Shown here: piece by piece, positions 21,552 to 35,679 of the stretch | Layout of the letters: every line of letters starts with the position of its first letter | How positions within the stretch are numbered: position 1 is the stretch's first letter | NCBI RefSeq assembly: GCF_029867415.1 | Contig: NC_081185.1 | Location: 111,215,617-111,279,616, forward strand | Direction: 5' to 3' | Source of the DNA: Vicia villosa | Taxonomy: Eukaryota; Streptophyta; Magnoliopsida; Fabales; Fabaceae | DNA: 64,000 bases | Program-made: the position numbers and the translations under genes | The notes under the pieces: model-generated | What the model was told of the DNA's origin: nothing | What the model saw: only the letters and a program-made list of their open reading frames with translations | The model's database searches: none

Positions 21552-21815
21552 TAATAATTTTGAAATAATAAAATAAAATTGAGGGTATTTTAGTAAGTAT
21601 ATTAATTTATTAAATATCAATAGTCACATTCCCTCCCCTCCCCTCCGAATCCCCCCGATTCGGGGGAACGCAAAAAGTGTGATTTGGAGGGATTTTGCTC
21701 CCCTCCCCTCCCCTCCTCTCCCCTCCTAAAAATTGAACCAAACACAATTTATTATAAACATTCCCTCCCCTCCCCTCCTCTCCCCTCCATTTACCTCGAA
21801 CCAAACACACCCTTA

Positions 21816-22431
21816 GGAGAGGCTATTAATGTAGTTGAAATTATTGTCGGATCAAATAATGAAAAATCAAAATCGTTTACATACCTTTAAAAAATGCCTA
21901 TAAAATTGAGAGAAATGGAATAAAAAATTTAAAATGGGCTTCAAAATAGATTAAAATTAACATTGGATAAATAGAAAGAAAAAAAAAAAAGGGTAAGAAC
22001 AAATACATCAACAAAGCTAATAAATACTTTAATGTTATACTTTACATTATTTTGAAAAGCAAAACCATAAGGGTTATGTATGGACTATTGCAACAAAATA
22101 AATCACTAAAAATGGACAATCTCTAGAGGGAGTAGAACCTGTGGGAAGCATAGTAATAAAAGGAGAAACGTTAGAAGATTAGGAAAATGTAAATGAACAA
22201 ACTATAGAGGGAGTGGAGCTTGTGGGAAGCATAGTAAAAAAAGGAGAAACATTAAAAGATTAGAAAAATGTAAGAAGTAAAATTAGAATTGTGAAAAGTG
22301 ATGATGATGAGGTTGAATTAATAGATGAATGGTTGTATAAATAGATTAAATAGAAATTTAGTTAGTGAAAAGAAAAATTTATGAAAAGAAAATGAAGTAA
22401 TGGAATTAGTGGAGGTTATAGAATGGTACGT
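21816..22431. repeat. AT-rich DNA with an 80-bp tandem duplication
   Basis: Two copies of an ~80-bp unit (22123-22202 and 22203-22278, starting CTAGAGGGAGT or CTATAGAGGGAGT) lie side by side. No coding frame is seen. The last five bases (TACGT, 22427-22431) form the left target duplication of the Tekay-like array. Confidence 0.65.
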
Positions 22432-24669
22432 TGTAACATCCCAATTTTTATTAATTATATTAGTAATTATATTATTTGGTATTTTTAATAATTATTTGCT
22501 TGATTTAGTCATTTCTGATGTTTATCGAAATTTTCGTGTTTTGGGACGATTTAGTCGGTATTAGTTCGGGATAGCGGATCAATATTTAATTGAAAATTTT
22601 AATATTTTTAGTATTAGAAATATTAATGAGTTAATATTTAGCGTTTTGAGAATTTTCTGAGTAATTAAGATTAGACCGGAAATATGAGACATTGAGTTAT
22701 TAGAGGATTTTATCCGTATTTATTTTATTATATTATTTTATTTTACTTGGTGTGTTAAATAATTATTTAATTGTTATGAGATATAATAATTAATTGAATT
22801 AATTAATTTTGTGTATAGTTGTGTTTATTGGGTTTAATGGGTTAATTAAGTAATTAGAGAGATATAATTAATTGGGCCTAAGTAGTAGAAATAAAATATG
22901 AAATTGATTTGTGGGTTAAGCCCATTAAAAAAAAAGATAGTAGGAAAGAGTTAGGTCATTCTTTCATTTTTCATAACTTTGGTAAGAAGAATAGAAGGGA
23001 GAGGAGAAGAGAGCATAGAAGAGAAAGAAGAGTGGATTGTAGATTCTTGAAGAGGGTGGATTAAAATCAAAAGGTAAGGGTGTGAATCCAAGTTATTATA
23101 AGTAGATATAAGTGGGTAATGATGATTGAGTTAGAAAATGCATGATTTGGGATGGGTTAGATACCATGAAGTTAGGATTTGGGGATTTGTTATATTCTTG
23201 AAAACCCTAACATGAATCTATGTTTCAATCTATGAAATTGATGATTTATATATGCTATGATGTTTCTATATTGAATTCCATGAATGGGTATGTGTATAGA
23301 ACATGATTTAGTGCATATATGTATGTTTAAGTTTCACTTGAAAATGGTTAATTTGAAATTTTGGTGAAAATTAATGGAGCTTAGAATCTTGTTTTTATGA
23401 TCCTAATAGTTGCTATATAATGTATGTAAGTTGTATAACTATTTATTTCATGAAAAATGATGGATTAACATGGTTTTATGGTGAAAATTTTGGGTTGGAC
23501 AATAGTATTTTCGCAACAGCAAACAGTATTTTCGCAACAGCAGACAGTATTTTTGCAACAACAGTTTTCTGGTTTTTGACAGTATTTCCGTAACAGCAAA
23601 TTTTCTGGTTTTGACAGCATTTTGAAAAACTTATAAATTCAATAACTTTTGACTCGGGTGTCCGTTTGATGCGTCGTTTGGACCGTTGGAAAGCTAAAAT
23701 AAATTCTGATCTTATTAAATTGGATTGAAAGCCATTATATAATAATTTAATATAAATTATATTTTTTTGTATGTGTTTGATCGGTATGAATTGATAATGA
23801 TGTTGTATGCTACATGCAATTAGTTGTATGTATTCGAACTGTATGAGCCAATGATGATGCCTTGTGATGAATTAACAATAATATGCTTTTATTAAGAAGT
23901 TGAGTTAACCGTGTCATGTTATATCTTTTGATCCGTAACTTCTTTTATGCGCCGTTTGAAGCATTAGGAAGCCAATGTTATTATCTATGTGATAGGATAG
24001 AATTGGTTGGCACTTATTGAATTAATTATGATGTTGTTGTGTGAATAACATGTAATTACGTATATGTGAGTTATGAATCGATGAATTATGAATAACATTT
24101 GTTGATATGTTATGTGGTATGATATTCATGAGGTGTGCGAGTGAGTGTATGCTGTTTAAATGCAATTGTGGAGAATGATTACTTGATGACTTAATCAATA
24201 TGTGATAGTGTATGTCATGGATTAATGTTAATTGTGGATAACATGTATTGGTATTTTGTACCATGTGCTAATTGTGATATTTGGAAATGATGAATGCTAA
24301 TTGTTATGCATTGTTGTAATTGTCGTATGATAAATGTGTTTTGTACGATGGTGGAATAATTCAATTAGTTGAATTTTGGCAATATGCTTGGATGTTAAGA
24401 TTATATGGATAATTCTTAATTGCATATGTTTTGGTAATTGTATGTATACATGATGCGTAGATTTAGCAAATGTATATGTTGTTTTTGGAGAATTGTTGAG
24501 AATGACATTGATTGGCTTGTATGCTATATGTTATTGTGATTGATAAATGCTATGTGAATGCTTTATTGATGATATATGCATGTTGTGCAACGTTTGGTGG
24601 AAAATTCGAATTGTGCGAATTATTGTGGTATGAGGTATGTTAAGATTGCGTGATAATCTTAATTGCATA

Positions 24670-24715
<46 letters not shown>

Positions 24716-25708
24716 AAGTCTTGTTGCACATGCATACATGGTGGCTTTGAAATAGAAGCGGTGAAACTTTGGGTTCACATGGTTGACCTTGATCCTCGAT
24801 CGGAAATAGAGGTGGTGAAACTTTGGGTTCACATGTTGCCTTGGATTCTAGAGGTAGAACCGGAAGCGGTGAAACTTGGGTTCACAATGCTGGCTTTGGT
24901 CTTGTCCGGATCGGAAGCGTGGCTTGGATTCTAGATATTGAATCGGAAATCGGTGAAACTTTGAGTTCACATGGTACCACGTGCATTGAGTCACATTTAT
25001 TACATTCGAGTCACATTGTGTGCTATGTGATTGTTTTTGTATCAATGTGATTGTTTTGTGTGATAATTGATATATGGTGTATGAATGTATGTTTTGAGAA
25101 GAGTGATGAATTGTGAAATGTATTCTTGTTGTGTTTTGCATTTCCCATTGTTATGTTTATCTATAATAATTTGAATTCTCACCCTTCTGTTTGAATGATG
25201 TTCATCGTGACATCGTGCAGGTTCCGACGAGTAGTAGCTTGTCCGAGGATTTAGCCGAGGAGCTCCTGAGTTTGTTGTTTGATTAGGTAGCGAGTCATAT
25301 GCTCTGATCATGTAACACTTGGGGGGTTTTATTTGACTTATGCTTATGTTTGGATATTGCTATCTTGTATATATTTTGAATCGATACTTTGGATATGTTG
25401 TTGACGGCTATGTTGCCTAGATTTGATTTAGTTTAGCATAATTGGATATGTTAATTGAGTTCGGTAGATGAATATAGTATGGGATATATTCATTGAAATG
25501 TTTGAGTTATAATTCTTCCGCGTGCGATATGCATAATTTATGAAAGCATGATATTTTCAAAATGTGTTACGATATGATTAGTGCATGTTGGTATGTTTGT
25601 TCTAGGTTTTCATTGTGATGAAAATAACATGTGACGCCTCTTTGATTGTATGCATACTTTACTCTGTGAATAATATGTTATATTTGGGGTTAGAAAAGGG
25701 GTGTTACA
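22432..25708 (+). repeat. Tekay-like LTR 1 (3,277 bp)
   Basis: Features inside, repeated in LTR2 and LTR3: an array of CAGTATTTTCGCAACAG-type units (about 23506-23605), a (TA)n run (24668-24712), and about four imperfect ~60-bp units each containing GCGGTGAAACTTTGGGTTCA (24755-24980). The pre-insertion site of the Copia element in LTR3 (GAAGA) is intact here at 23018-23022. Confidence 0.9.
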
Positions 25709-25712
25709 TCAG

Positions 25713-25724
25713 TGGTATCAGAGC
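25713..25724 (+). promoter_or_regulatory. Primer-binding site, internal 1
   Basis: TGGTATCAGAGC, complementary to the 3' end of initiator Met tRNA, four bases after LTR1. It is conserved and unmutated. Confidence 0.9.
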
Positions 25725-25838
25725 ATGGTCGACCAGTTGGTCAAGGTTATAACTGTCTTTTATCCCGTTGTATTAGATTTGTGTATTTGACACGATCGAT
25801 ACTGTTTTGTCTGTTTGGTCGTTGGATGTCTTAGTACA

Positions 25839-26333
25839 ATGGCTGTAGGAAGGAATGTTGACATTAATGTTGAGGCAGTGATGAGGTGGACTGGTGCGAT
25901 TGGACAAGCGCCACAAGAGAGTGCTGGTTATGGAGGAAAGGATGAGTTCCGTGCTTTTGGAGACTTCCTAAGGTGCAATCTACTGATATTTGAAGGAGAG
26001 TATGGACCAGACAAAACACAATCATGGATGAGAGAAATTGAGATGATCTTTCAAGTCATGATTTGTACTAATGTACAGAAAGTACAGTTTGGTACTCACA
26101 TGCTGATGAAAGGAGCTGACGATTGGTGGAGTAATACTGTGCGGAGATTTAAAAGAGAAGGTATTGAAGTTACTTGGACTCTTTTTCGTGATGAATTTTT
26201 GGGAAACTATTTTCCAGAAGATGTGCGTGGAAAGAAAGAAGTGGAGTTTCTAAAGTTGAAACGAGAAGGAGGACAGTTCTGTGAGAAACATATGATAACA
26301 AGAGGAAAAAATGTGGTTTTGGAAAGAAGCTAA
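25839..26333 (+). pseudogene. Tekay-like gag remnant, internal 1
   Basis: A 164-codon frame carries the core of the plant retrotransposon gag domain: FEGEYGPDKTQSWMREIE, FGTHMLMKGADDWW and FRDEFLGNYFPEDVRGKKEVEFL. It then loses the expected continuation and stops. The first Met is chosen by homology with family starts 100-150 bp after the primer site. Much of Gag between the core and the zinc knuckles is missing. Confidence 0.8.
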
Positions 26334-28502
26334 GTGGGGGAGGGACTCCTACTCCACTTAAGGTTTTCAGATGTGGTGTTGAAGGTCATCGTGCTGTTGA
26401 TTGTGGTAAGAATTATGTGACATGTTTCAAGTGTAACAAGATTGGTCACAAAGCACACAAGTGTAGAATTGGTTCGAGTGTGACTTGCTACAACTATGGA
26501 GAGTAAGGTCACATTAGTACCAAATGTGATAAGCCAAAGAAGGAACAAGCGAAAGGAAAAGTACTTGCGTTGTCTGGTGCTAAGACCACTGTTAAGGAGA
26601 GGTTAATCTGAGGTACATACTTTATTGTTGATGATAGTGCAACGCATTCTTTCATTTCTTTGGATTGGGCTGTGAAGTTGGATCTTGTTTTACCTGTTAT
26701 GCGTAGAAGTATGGTTATTGATACAACTGCTGTGGTTTTGTTTCTACTTCTTTTGCGTGTTTGAATTATCCGTTGAGCATCTTTGGTAGAGATTTTGGAA
26801 TTGATTTAGTTTGTTTTCTGTTAGACCAATTTGATGAAAATCTTGGTATAAACTGTTTGGAGTTGAAGCAAGTAATTGTAATCTTAAGAGGGATTTTGAA
26901 TCTTGGAGTTTTAGGTGATTTTGAGTACAAGTTCTTAAGGAACGCTATTGTAGTTTAGTAACAGAGGTTTATGTTCCATCATGGTTGTCGGCTACTATTA
27001 ACAAATTGAGGACTTGATCACCCTTAATCTATTGTTGATAGGAGACGAGATCGTATTGGACAAGATAGACTTGTCTTACTAACTTGGTAGCGTGTAAAGA
27101 GAATAAGGAGAAGTTGAAGAGTCGATTTGAGAAGAGGCTTATTTGTCTGAGTGTATAGTCATAAAGTCGCACCTGTTTTGTCGAGTAAGAGGGAAGAAGG
27201 TTCTATGAAATAATGTTTCTTGAGGATATTTTGATTTTAAGAGTGACGATGACCATAGTGAACATTAAGGATTGTGTTATCGGTGCTGATAAGGAAGAGG
27301 TTTTATGCGAAGCTTTATGAATGTGAGTTTTGGTTGGAAGAAGTGAATTTTCTTGGGTAGGAGATTTTGCGCTGAGGTGTGTTGATACATATATCGACAA
27401 GCAGTAGTTTATGCTTCAAGACAACTTAAAGTTCATGAGAAGAATTATTCGTTGTATGAATGGATGTTATCCGCTGTTGGGTTTGTTTTAGAACTTAAGA
27501 GGTATTAATTGTTGGATCGAGATTCGAAGTGTTTAGTGAGCACAGGAGTTGCAGTATTTGTTTGATTGAAGGAATTGAGTAGGAGGCAAACGAGATGGTT
27601 AGAATTCTCAAAGGACTGTGATTTTGGTTTGAATTACCATCTTGAAAAAGCGAATGTTGTAGCCGATGCATTGAGTAGGAAAACATCGCATAAGTCTATG
27701 TTGAGGATTCTAGAATTGGAATTTTTGGAACAATTTAGAGATTTGAGTTTGATTTGTGAAGCGACGTCTTCGTGTGTTAAGCTTGGTATGTTGAAGCTTA
27801 CATGAGACATTCTAGTTGAGATTCGAGAGGGTCAAAAATGGGATTTAGAATTAGTTAACTAGATGACATTGAGGAAGCAAGGAAAAAGGTAATAACTTTC
27901 CGATTGGTGAGAATAGTGTTATGAGGTGTTATGATCGAGTTTACATTCCTGATGTTTCGAATTTGGAAAAGAGAATTTTGGATGAAGGGCATCGTAATGG
28001 TTTGAGTATACGTCATGATGTTACTATGATGTATCAAGATTTGAGGAAATGTTTAGTGGCAAAGTATGAAGAGGGATATAGCAAAATTGTGTATTTGAGT
28101 TGGACTTGTCAGAAATCGTTTAGTTGGTGCAACAATTATTCTATTTGAGTGGAAGTGAGATAGTATCTCTATGGATTTTGTTTCGGGTTACTGAGAACAT
28201 AGAGTAATTGTGAAGTGATTTGGGTCATTGTGGATAGGTTGACGAGATGCGCTTATTTTATTCCAATGAGGATATATGGATTATCGGATGGAGAGACTTT
28301 CTAAATTTGACATCAAGAGAACGATGTGTTTGCATGGTATTCCATTCGAGTATTGGAGTGGCATCCTTGGAAGTTTGTATGATTGAAGATGTGGAACATT
28401 TTGTATTGGTATGAATATGGTGAGAGTAGATGTGGTTTTGGTGTTGAGATGGTTATGTCAATTGAATTTTCGAGGACGAAAATATTCTAAGTGGGGGAGA
28501 GT
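26334..28502 (+). pseudogene. Decayed, deleted pol region, internal 1
   Basis: Recognisable pieces in order, in several frames: zinc knuckles (CFKCNKIGHKAHKC intact near 26425; another reads CYNYGE-stop-GHISTKC), a protease piece (DDSATHSFIS where DTGATHSFIS is usual, near 26630), an RNase H piece (SRQLKVHEKNY near 27410, LEKANVVADALSRK near 27640) and an integrase piece (RVYIPDVS, EGHRNGLSI near 27930, then WVIVDRLTRCA near 28225). Most of RT and the end of integrase are absent. There are many stops. The last bases (AAGTGGGGGAGAG, up to 28501) are the polypurine tract. Confidence 0.8.
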
Positions 28503-30744
28503 TGTAACATCCCAATTTTTATTAATTATATTAGTAATTATATTAGTAATTATATTATTTGGTGTTTTTAATAATTATTTGCTTAATTTAGTCATTTCTG
28601 ATGTTTATCGAAATTTTCGTGTTTTGGGACGATTTAGTCGGTATTAGTTCGGGATAGCGGATCAATATTTAATCGAAAATTTTAATATTTTTAGTATTAG
28701 AAATATTAATGAGTTAATATTTAGCGTTTTGAGAATTTTCTGAGTAATTTAAATTAGACCGGAAATATGAGACATTGAGTTATTAGAGGATTTTATCCGT
28801 ATTTATTTTATTATATTATTTTATTTTACTTGGTGTGTTAAATAATTATTTAACTGTTATGAGATATAATAATTAATTGAATTAATTAATTTTGTGTATA
28901 ATTGTGTTTATTGGGTTTAATGGGCTAATTAAGTTATTAGAGAGATATAATTAATTGGGCCTAAGTAGTAGAAATAAAATATGAAATTGATTTGTGGGTT
29001 AAGCCCATTAAAAAAAATAGTAGGAAAGAGTTAGGTCATTCTTTCATTTTTCATAACCTTGGTAAGAAGAATAGAAGGGGGAGGAGAAGAGAGCATAGAA
29101 GAGAAAGAAGAGAGGATTGTAGATTCTTGAAGAGGGTGGCTTAAAATCAAAAGGTAAGGGTGTGAATCCAAGTTTATATAAGTTGATATAAGTGGGTAAT
29201 GATGATTGAGTTAGAAAATGCATGATTTGGAATGGGTTAGATACCATGAAGTTAGGATTTGAGGATTTGTTATATTCTTGAAAACCCTAACATGAATCTA
29301 TGTTTCAATCTATGAAATTGATGATTTATATATGCTATGATGTTTCTATATTGAATTCCATGAATGGGTATGTGTATAGAACATGATTTAGTGCATATAT
29401 GTATGTTTAAGTTTCACTTGAAAATGGTTAATTTGGAATTTTAGTGAAAATTAATGGAGCTTAGAATCTTGTTTTTATGATCCTAATAGTTGCTATATAA
29501 TGTATATAGGTTGTATAACTATTTATTTCATGAAAAATAGATGGATTAACATGGTTTTATGCTGAAAAATTTGGGCTGGACAGTAGTATTTTCGCAACAG
29601 CAAACAATATTTTCGCAACAGTAGACAGTATTTTTGCAACAGCAGTTTTCTGGTTTTTGACAGTATTTCCGTAACAGCAAATTTTCTGGTTTTGACAGCA
29701 TTTTGAAAAACTTATAAATTCAATAACTTTTGACTCGGGTGTCCGTTTGATGCGCCGTTTGGACCGCTGGAAAGCTAAAATAAATTCTTATCTTATTAAA
29801 TTGGATTGAAAACCATTATATAATAATTTAATATAAATTATATTTTTTTGTATGTGTTTGATCGGTATGAATTGATAATGATGTTGTATGCTACATGCAA
29901 TTAGTTGTATGTATTCGAACTGTATGAGCCAATGATGATGCCTTGTGATGAATTAACAATAATATGCTTTTATTAAGAAGTTGAATTAACCGTGTCATGT
30001 TATATCTTTTGATCCGTAACTTCTTATATGCGCCGTTTGAAGCATTAGGAAGCCAATGTTATTATCTATGTGATAGGATAGAATTGGTTGGCACTTATTG
30101 AATTAATTATGATGTTGTTGTGTGAATAACATGTAATTACGTATATGTGAGTTATGAATCGATGAATTATGAATAACATTTGTTGATATGTTATGTGGTA
30201 TGATATTCATGAGGTGTGCGAGTGAGTGTATGTTGTTTAAATGCAATTGTGGAGAATGATTATTTGATGACTTAATCATTATGTGATAGTGTATGTCATG
30301 GATTAATGTTAATTGTGGATAACATGTATTGGTATTTTGTACCATGTGCTAATTGTGATATTTGGAAATGATGAATGCTAATTATTATGCATTGTTGTAA
30401 TTGTCGTATGATAAATGTGTTTTGTACGATGGTGGAATAATTCAATTAGTTGAATTTTGGCAATATGCTTGGATGTTAAGATTATATGGATAATTCTTAA
30501 TTGCATATGTTTTGGTAATTATATGTATACATGATGTTTAGATTTAGCAAATGTATATGTTGTTTTTGGAGAATTGTTGAGAATGACATTGATTGGCTTG
30601 TATGCTATATGTTATTGTGATTGATAAATGCTATGTGAATGCTTTATTGATGATATATGCATGTTGTGCAACGGTTGGTGGATAATTCGAATTGTGCGAA
30701 TTATTGTGGTATGAGGTATGTTAAGATTGCGTGATAATGTTAAT

Positions 30745-30780
<36 letters not shown>

Positions 30781-31772
30781 AAGTCTTGTTGCACATGCAT
30801 ACATGGTGGCTTTGAAATAGAAGCGGTGAAACTTTGGGTTCACATGGGTGACCTTGATCCTCGATCGGAAATAGAGGTGGTGAAACTTTGGGTTCACATG
30901 TTGCCTTGGATTCTAGAGGTAGAATCGGAAGCGGTGAAACTTGGGTTCACAATGGTGGCTTTGGTCTTGTCCGGATCGGAAGCGTGACTTGGATTCTAGA
31001 TATTGAATCGGAAAGCGGTGAAACTTTGGGTTCACATGGTACCACGTGCATTGAGTCACATTTATTACATTCGAGTCACATTGTGTGCTATGTGATTTTT
31101 TTTGTATCAATGTGATTGTTTTGTGTGATAATTGATATATGGTGTATGAATGTATGTTTTGAGAAGAGTGATGAATTGTGAAATGTATTCTTGTTGTGTT
31201 TTGCATTTCCCATTATTATGTTTATCTATAATAATTTGAATTCTCACCCTTCTGTTTGAATGATGTTCATTGTGACATCGTGCAGGTTCCGACGAGTAGT
31301 AGCTTGTCCGAGGATTTAGCCGAGGAGCTCCTGAGTTTGTTGTTTGATTAGGTAGCGAGTCATATGCTCTGATCATGTAACACTTGGGGGTTTTATTTGA
31401 CTTATGCTTATGTTTGGATATTGCTATCTTGTATATATTTTGAATCGATACTTTGGATATGTTGTTGACGGCTATGTTGCCTAGATTTGATTTGGTTTAG
31501 CATAATTGGATATGTTAATTGAGTTCGGTAGATGAATATAGTATGGGATATATTCATTGAAATGTTTGAGTTATAATTCTTCCGCGTGCGATATGCATAA
31601 TTTATGAAAGCATGATATTTTCAAAATGTGTTACGATATGATTAGTGCATGTTGGTATGTTTGTTCTAGGTTTTCATTGTGATGAAAATAACATGTGACG
31701 CCTCTTTGATTGTATGCATACTTTACTCTGTGAATAATATGTTATATTTGGGGTTAGAAAAGGGGTGTTACA
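28503..31772 (+). repeat. Tekay-like LTR 2 (3,270 bp), shared by both internals
   Basis: It serves as the 3' LTR of internal 1 and the 5' LTR of internal 2. It is very similar to LTR1, with a shorter TA run (30748-30777). The empty Copia target GAAGA is at 29098-29102. Confidence 0.9.
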
Positions 31773-31776
31773 TCAG

Positions 31777-31788
31777 TGGTATCAGAGC
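31777..31788 (+). promoter_or_regulatory. Primer-binding site, internal 2
   Basis: TGGTATCAGAGC, identical to that of internal 1, four bases after LTR2. Confidence 0.9.
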
Positions 31789-31902
31789 ATGGTCGACCAG
31801 TTGGTTAAGGTTATAACTGTCTTTTATCCTGTTGTATTAGATTTGTGTATTTGACACGATCAATACTGTTTTGTCTATTTGGTCGTTGGATGTCTTAGTG
31901 CA

Positions 31903-32397
31903 ATGGATGTAGGAAGGAATGTTGACATTAATGTTGAGGCAGGGATGAGGTGGACTGGTGCGATTGGACAAGCGCCACAAGAGAGTGTTGGTTATGGAGG
32001 AAAGGATGAGTTCCGTGCTTTTGGAGACTTCCTAAGGTGCAATCCGCTGATATTTGAAGGAGAGTATGGACCGGACAAAGCACAATCATGGATGAGAGAA
32101 ATTGAGATGATCTTTCAAGTCATGATTTGTACTGATGTACAGAAAGTACAGTTTGGTACTCACATGCTGATGAAAGGAGCTGACAATTGGTGGAGTAATA
32201 CTGTGCGGAGATTTAAAAGAGAAGGTATTGAAGTTACTTGGACTCTTTTTCGTGATGAATTTTTGAGAAACTATTTTCCAAAAGATGTGCGTGGAAAGAA
32301 AGAAGTGGAGTTTCTAAAGTTTGAACGAGAAGGAGGACAGTTCTGTGAGAAACATATGATAACAAGAGGAAAAAATGTGGTTTTGGAAAGAAGCTAA
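31903..32397 (+). pseudogene. Tekay-like gag remnant, internal 2
   Basis: The same 164-codon truncated frame as in internal 1, differing by about ten residues (for example DNWW for DDWW and LRNYFPKD for LGNYFPED). The shared truncation shows that the deletion came before the array. Confidence 0.8.
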
Positions 32398-34567
32398 GTG
32401 GGGGAGGGACTCCTACTCCACTTAAGGTTTTCAGATGTGGTGTTGAAGGTCATCGTGCTGTTGATTGTGGTAAGAATTATGTGACATGTTTCAAGTGTAA
32501 CAAGATTGGTCACAAAGCACACAAGTGTAGAATTGGTTCGAGTGTGACTTGCTACAACTATGGAGAGTAAGGTCACATTAGTACCAAATGTGATAAGCCA
32601 AAGAAGGAACAAGCGAAAGGAAAAGTACTTGCGTTGTCTGGTGCTAAGACCACTGTTAAGGAGAGGTTAATCTGAGGTACGTACTTTATTGTTGATGATA
32701 GTGCAACGCATTCTTTCATTTCTTTGGATTGGGCTGTGAAGTTGGATCTTGTTTTACCTGTTATGCGTAGAAGTATGGTTATTGATACAACTGCTGTGGT
32801 TTTGTTTCTACTTCTTTTGCGTGTTTGAATTATCCGTTGAGCATCTTTGGTAGAGATTTTGGAATTGATTTAGTTTGTTTTCCATTAGACCAATTTGATG
32901 AAAATCTTGGTATGAACTGTTTGGAGTTGAAGCAAGTAATTGTAATCTTAAGAGGGATTTTGAATCTTGGAGTTTTAGGTGATTTTGAGTACAAGTTCTT
33001 AAGGAACGCTATTGTAGTTTAGTAACAGAGGTTTATGTTCCATCATGGTTGTCAGCTACTATTAACAAATTGAGGACTTGATCACCCTTAATCTATTGTT
33101 GATAGGAGACGAGATCGTATTGGACAAAATAGACTTGTCTTACTAACTTGGTAGCGTGTAAAGCGATTAAGGAGAAGTTGAAGAGTCGATTTGAGAAGAG
33201 GTTTATTTGTCTGAGTGTATAGTCGTAAAGTCGCACCTGTTTTGTCGAGTAAGAGGGAAGAAGGTTCTATGAAATAATGTTTCTTGAGGATATTTTGATT
33301 TTAAGAGTGACGATGACCATACCGAACAATAAGGATTGTGTTATCGGTGCTGATAAGGAAGAGGTTTTATGCGAAGCTTTATGAATGTGAGTTTTGGTTG
33401 GAAGAAGTGAATTTTCTTGGGTAGGAGATTTCGCGCTGAGGTGTGTTGATACAGATATCGACAAGCAGTAGTTTATGCTTCAAGACAACTTAAAGTTCAT
33501 GAGAAGAATTATTCGTTGTATGAATGGATGTTATCCGCTGTTGGGTTTGTTTTAGAACTTAAGAGGTATTAATTGTTGGATCGAGATTCGAAGTGTTTAG
33601 TGAGAACAGGAGTTGCAGTATTTGTTTGAATGAAGGATTTGAGTAGGAGGCAAACGAGATGGTTATAATTCTCAAAGGACTGTGATTTTGGTTTGAATTA
33701 CCATCTTGAAAAAGCGAATGTTGTAGCCGATGCATTGAGTAGGAAATCATTGCATAAGTCTATGTTGAGGATTCTAGAATTGGAATTTTTGGAACAATTT
33801 AGAGATTTGAGTTTGTTTTGTGAAGCGACGTCTTCGTGTGTTAAGCTTGGTATGTTAAAGCTTACATGAGACATTCTAGATGAGATTTGAGAGGGTCAAA
33901 AAATGGGATTTAGAATTAGTTAACAAGATGACATTGAGGAAGCAAGGAAAAAGGTAATAACTTTCCGATTGGTGAGAATAGTGTTATGAGGTGTTATGAT
34001 CGAGTTTACATTCCTGATGTTTCGAATTTGGAAAATAGAATTTTGGATGAAGGGCATCGTAATGGTTTGAGTATACGTCATGATGTTACTATGATGTATC
34101 AAGATTTGAGGAAATGTTTAGTGGCAAAGTATGAAGAGGGATATAGCAAAATTGTGTATTTGAGTTGGACTTGTCAGAAATCGTTTAGTTGGTGCAACAA
34201 TTATTCTATTCGAGTGGAAGTGAGATAGTATCTCTATGGATTTTGTTTCGGGTTGCTGAGAACATCGAGTAATTGTGAAGTGATTTGGGTCATTGTGGAT
34301 AGGTTGACGAGATGCGCTTATTTTATTCCAATGAGGATATATGGATTATCGAATGGAGAGACTTTCTAAATTTGACATCAAGAGAACGATGTGTTTGCAT
34401 GGTATTCCATTCGAGTATTGGAGTGGCATCCTTGGAAGTTTGTATGATTGAAGATGTGGAACGTTTTGTATTGGTATGAATATGGTGAGAGTAGATGTGG
34501 TTTTGGTGTTGAGATGGTTATGTCAATTGAATTTTCGAGGACGAAAATATTCTAAGTGGGGGAGAGT
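32398..34567 (+). pseudogene. Decayed, deleted pol region, internal 2
   Basis: Same pieces, order and most of the same stops as internal 1, shifted by about 6,065 bp: knuckles near 32490, protease piece near 32695, RNase H piece near 33475-33750, integrase piece near 33990-34300. The two internals differ by scattered single-base changes. Confidence 0.8.
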
Positions 34568-35163
34568 TGTAACATCCCAATTTTTATTAATTATATTAGT
34601 AATTATATTAGTAATTATATTATTTGGTGTTTTTAATAATTATTTGCTTAATTTAGTCATTTCTGATGTTTATCGAAATTTTCGTGTTTTGGGACGATTT
34701 AGTCGGTATTAGTTCGGGATAGCGGATCAATATTTAATCGAAAATTTTAATATTTTTAGTATTAGAAATATTAATGAGTTAATATTTAGCGTTTTGAGAA
34801 TTTTCTGAGTAATTAAGATTAGACCGGAAATATGAGACCTCGAGTTATTAGAGGATTTTATCCGTATTTATTTTATTATTATTATTTTACTTGGTGTGTT
34901 AAATAATTATTTAATTGTTATGAGATATAATAATTAATTGAATTAATTAATTTTGTGTATAATTGTGTTTATTGGGTTTAATGGGTTAATTAAGTTATTA
35001 GAGAGATATAATTAATTGGGCCTAAGTAGTAGAAATAAAATATGAAATTGATTTGTGGGTTAAGCCCATTAAAAAAAATAGTAGGAAAGAGTTAGGTCAT
35101 TCTTTCATTTTTCATAACCTCGGTAAGAAGAATAGAAGGGGGAGGAGAAGAGAGCATAGAAGA
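34568..35163 (+). repeat. Tekay-like LTR 3, left part
   Basis: First 596 bp of LTR3, ending with GAAGA (35159-35163), one copy of the Copia target duplication. The rest continues at 40180. Confidence 0.93.
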
Positions 35164-35654
35164 TGTGAGATATTGGATCGAACTCTAGTATTGTCGAAGG
35201 GTAGCTTCTTGGTTTGACAGTTCGACAGAGTTAAGCATGAAGTCGAAGGATTGTTCACATGCTGGTGTCGAAGTGTGCATGCTGTAGTCGAAGATGGGTC
35301 TAGCATGCAGATGTCGAAGATGCTAGGGTTGTTAGCATGTTAAATTAGGTTTTAGTGTTTAAACCCTAATTTGTTAAGTTAGCTTGTTTATTAAGTTGGC
35401 TTGTGTAATGGGCCTTGCTGAAAAAGCCCATTAGTTAGTATGTTAGGTTTTATTATAAATAGCATACTAGTCTCTCATCATTGCTAAGCTGCAAATCCTA
35501 ATTTAGGGTGAGAGAGGTTATTTGTTATTCTTGTAAACTTGTAATCTTGTTTTAAGAGAAAGTAAAAGAATAGCAGTTATAACCAATTCTTGTGTTCTTA
35601 TTCTCTTCCCTAATTCCCTATTATACTTTGTTATTGGTATCGTTTTTCACAACA
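35164..35654 (+). repeat. Copia copy 2 5' LTR
   Basis: TGTGAGATATTGG to TTCACAACA. It contains several GTCGAAG motifs and a TTATAAATAGC TATA candidate near 35452. The candidate start codon (35680) lies only 25 bases after the LTR, so the leader is almost wholly LTR-derived. Confidence 0.95.
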
Positions 35655-35679
35655 AATTGGTGCGGTGAGCGTGGAGAAG

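Noticed and set aside
24022..24264. 80-codon minus-strand frame found in all three Tekay LTRs
   Set aside because: Low-complexity His/Asn-rich frame, repeated only through LTR copies, with no homology known to me.
28411..28647. 78-codon frame across the end of Tekay internal 1
   Set aside because: It spans the polypurine tract and LTR start, so it is a chance frame over a retrotransposon boundary.
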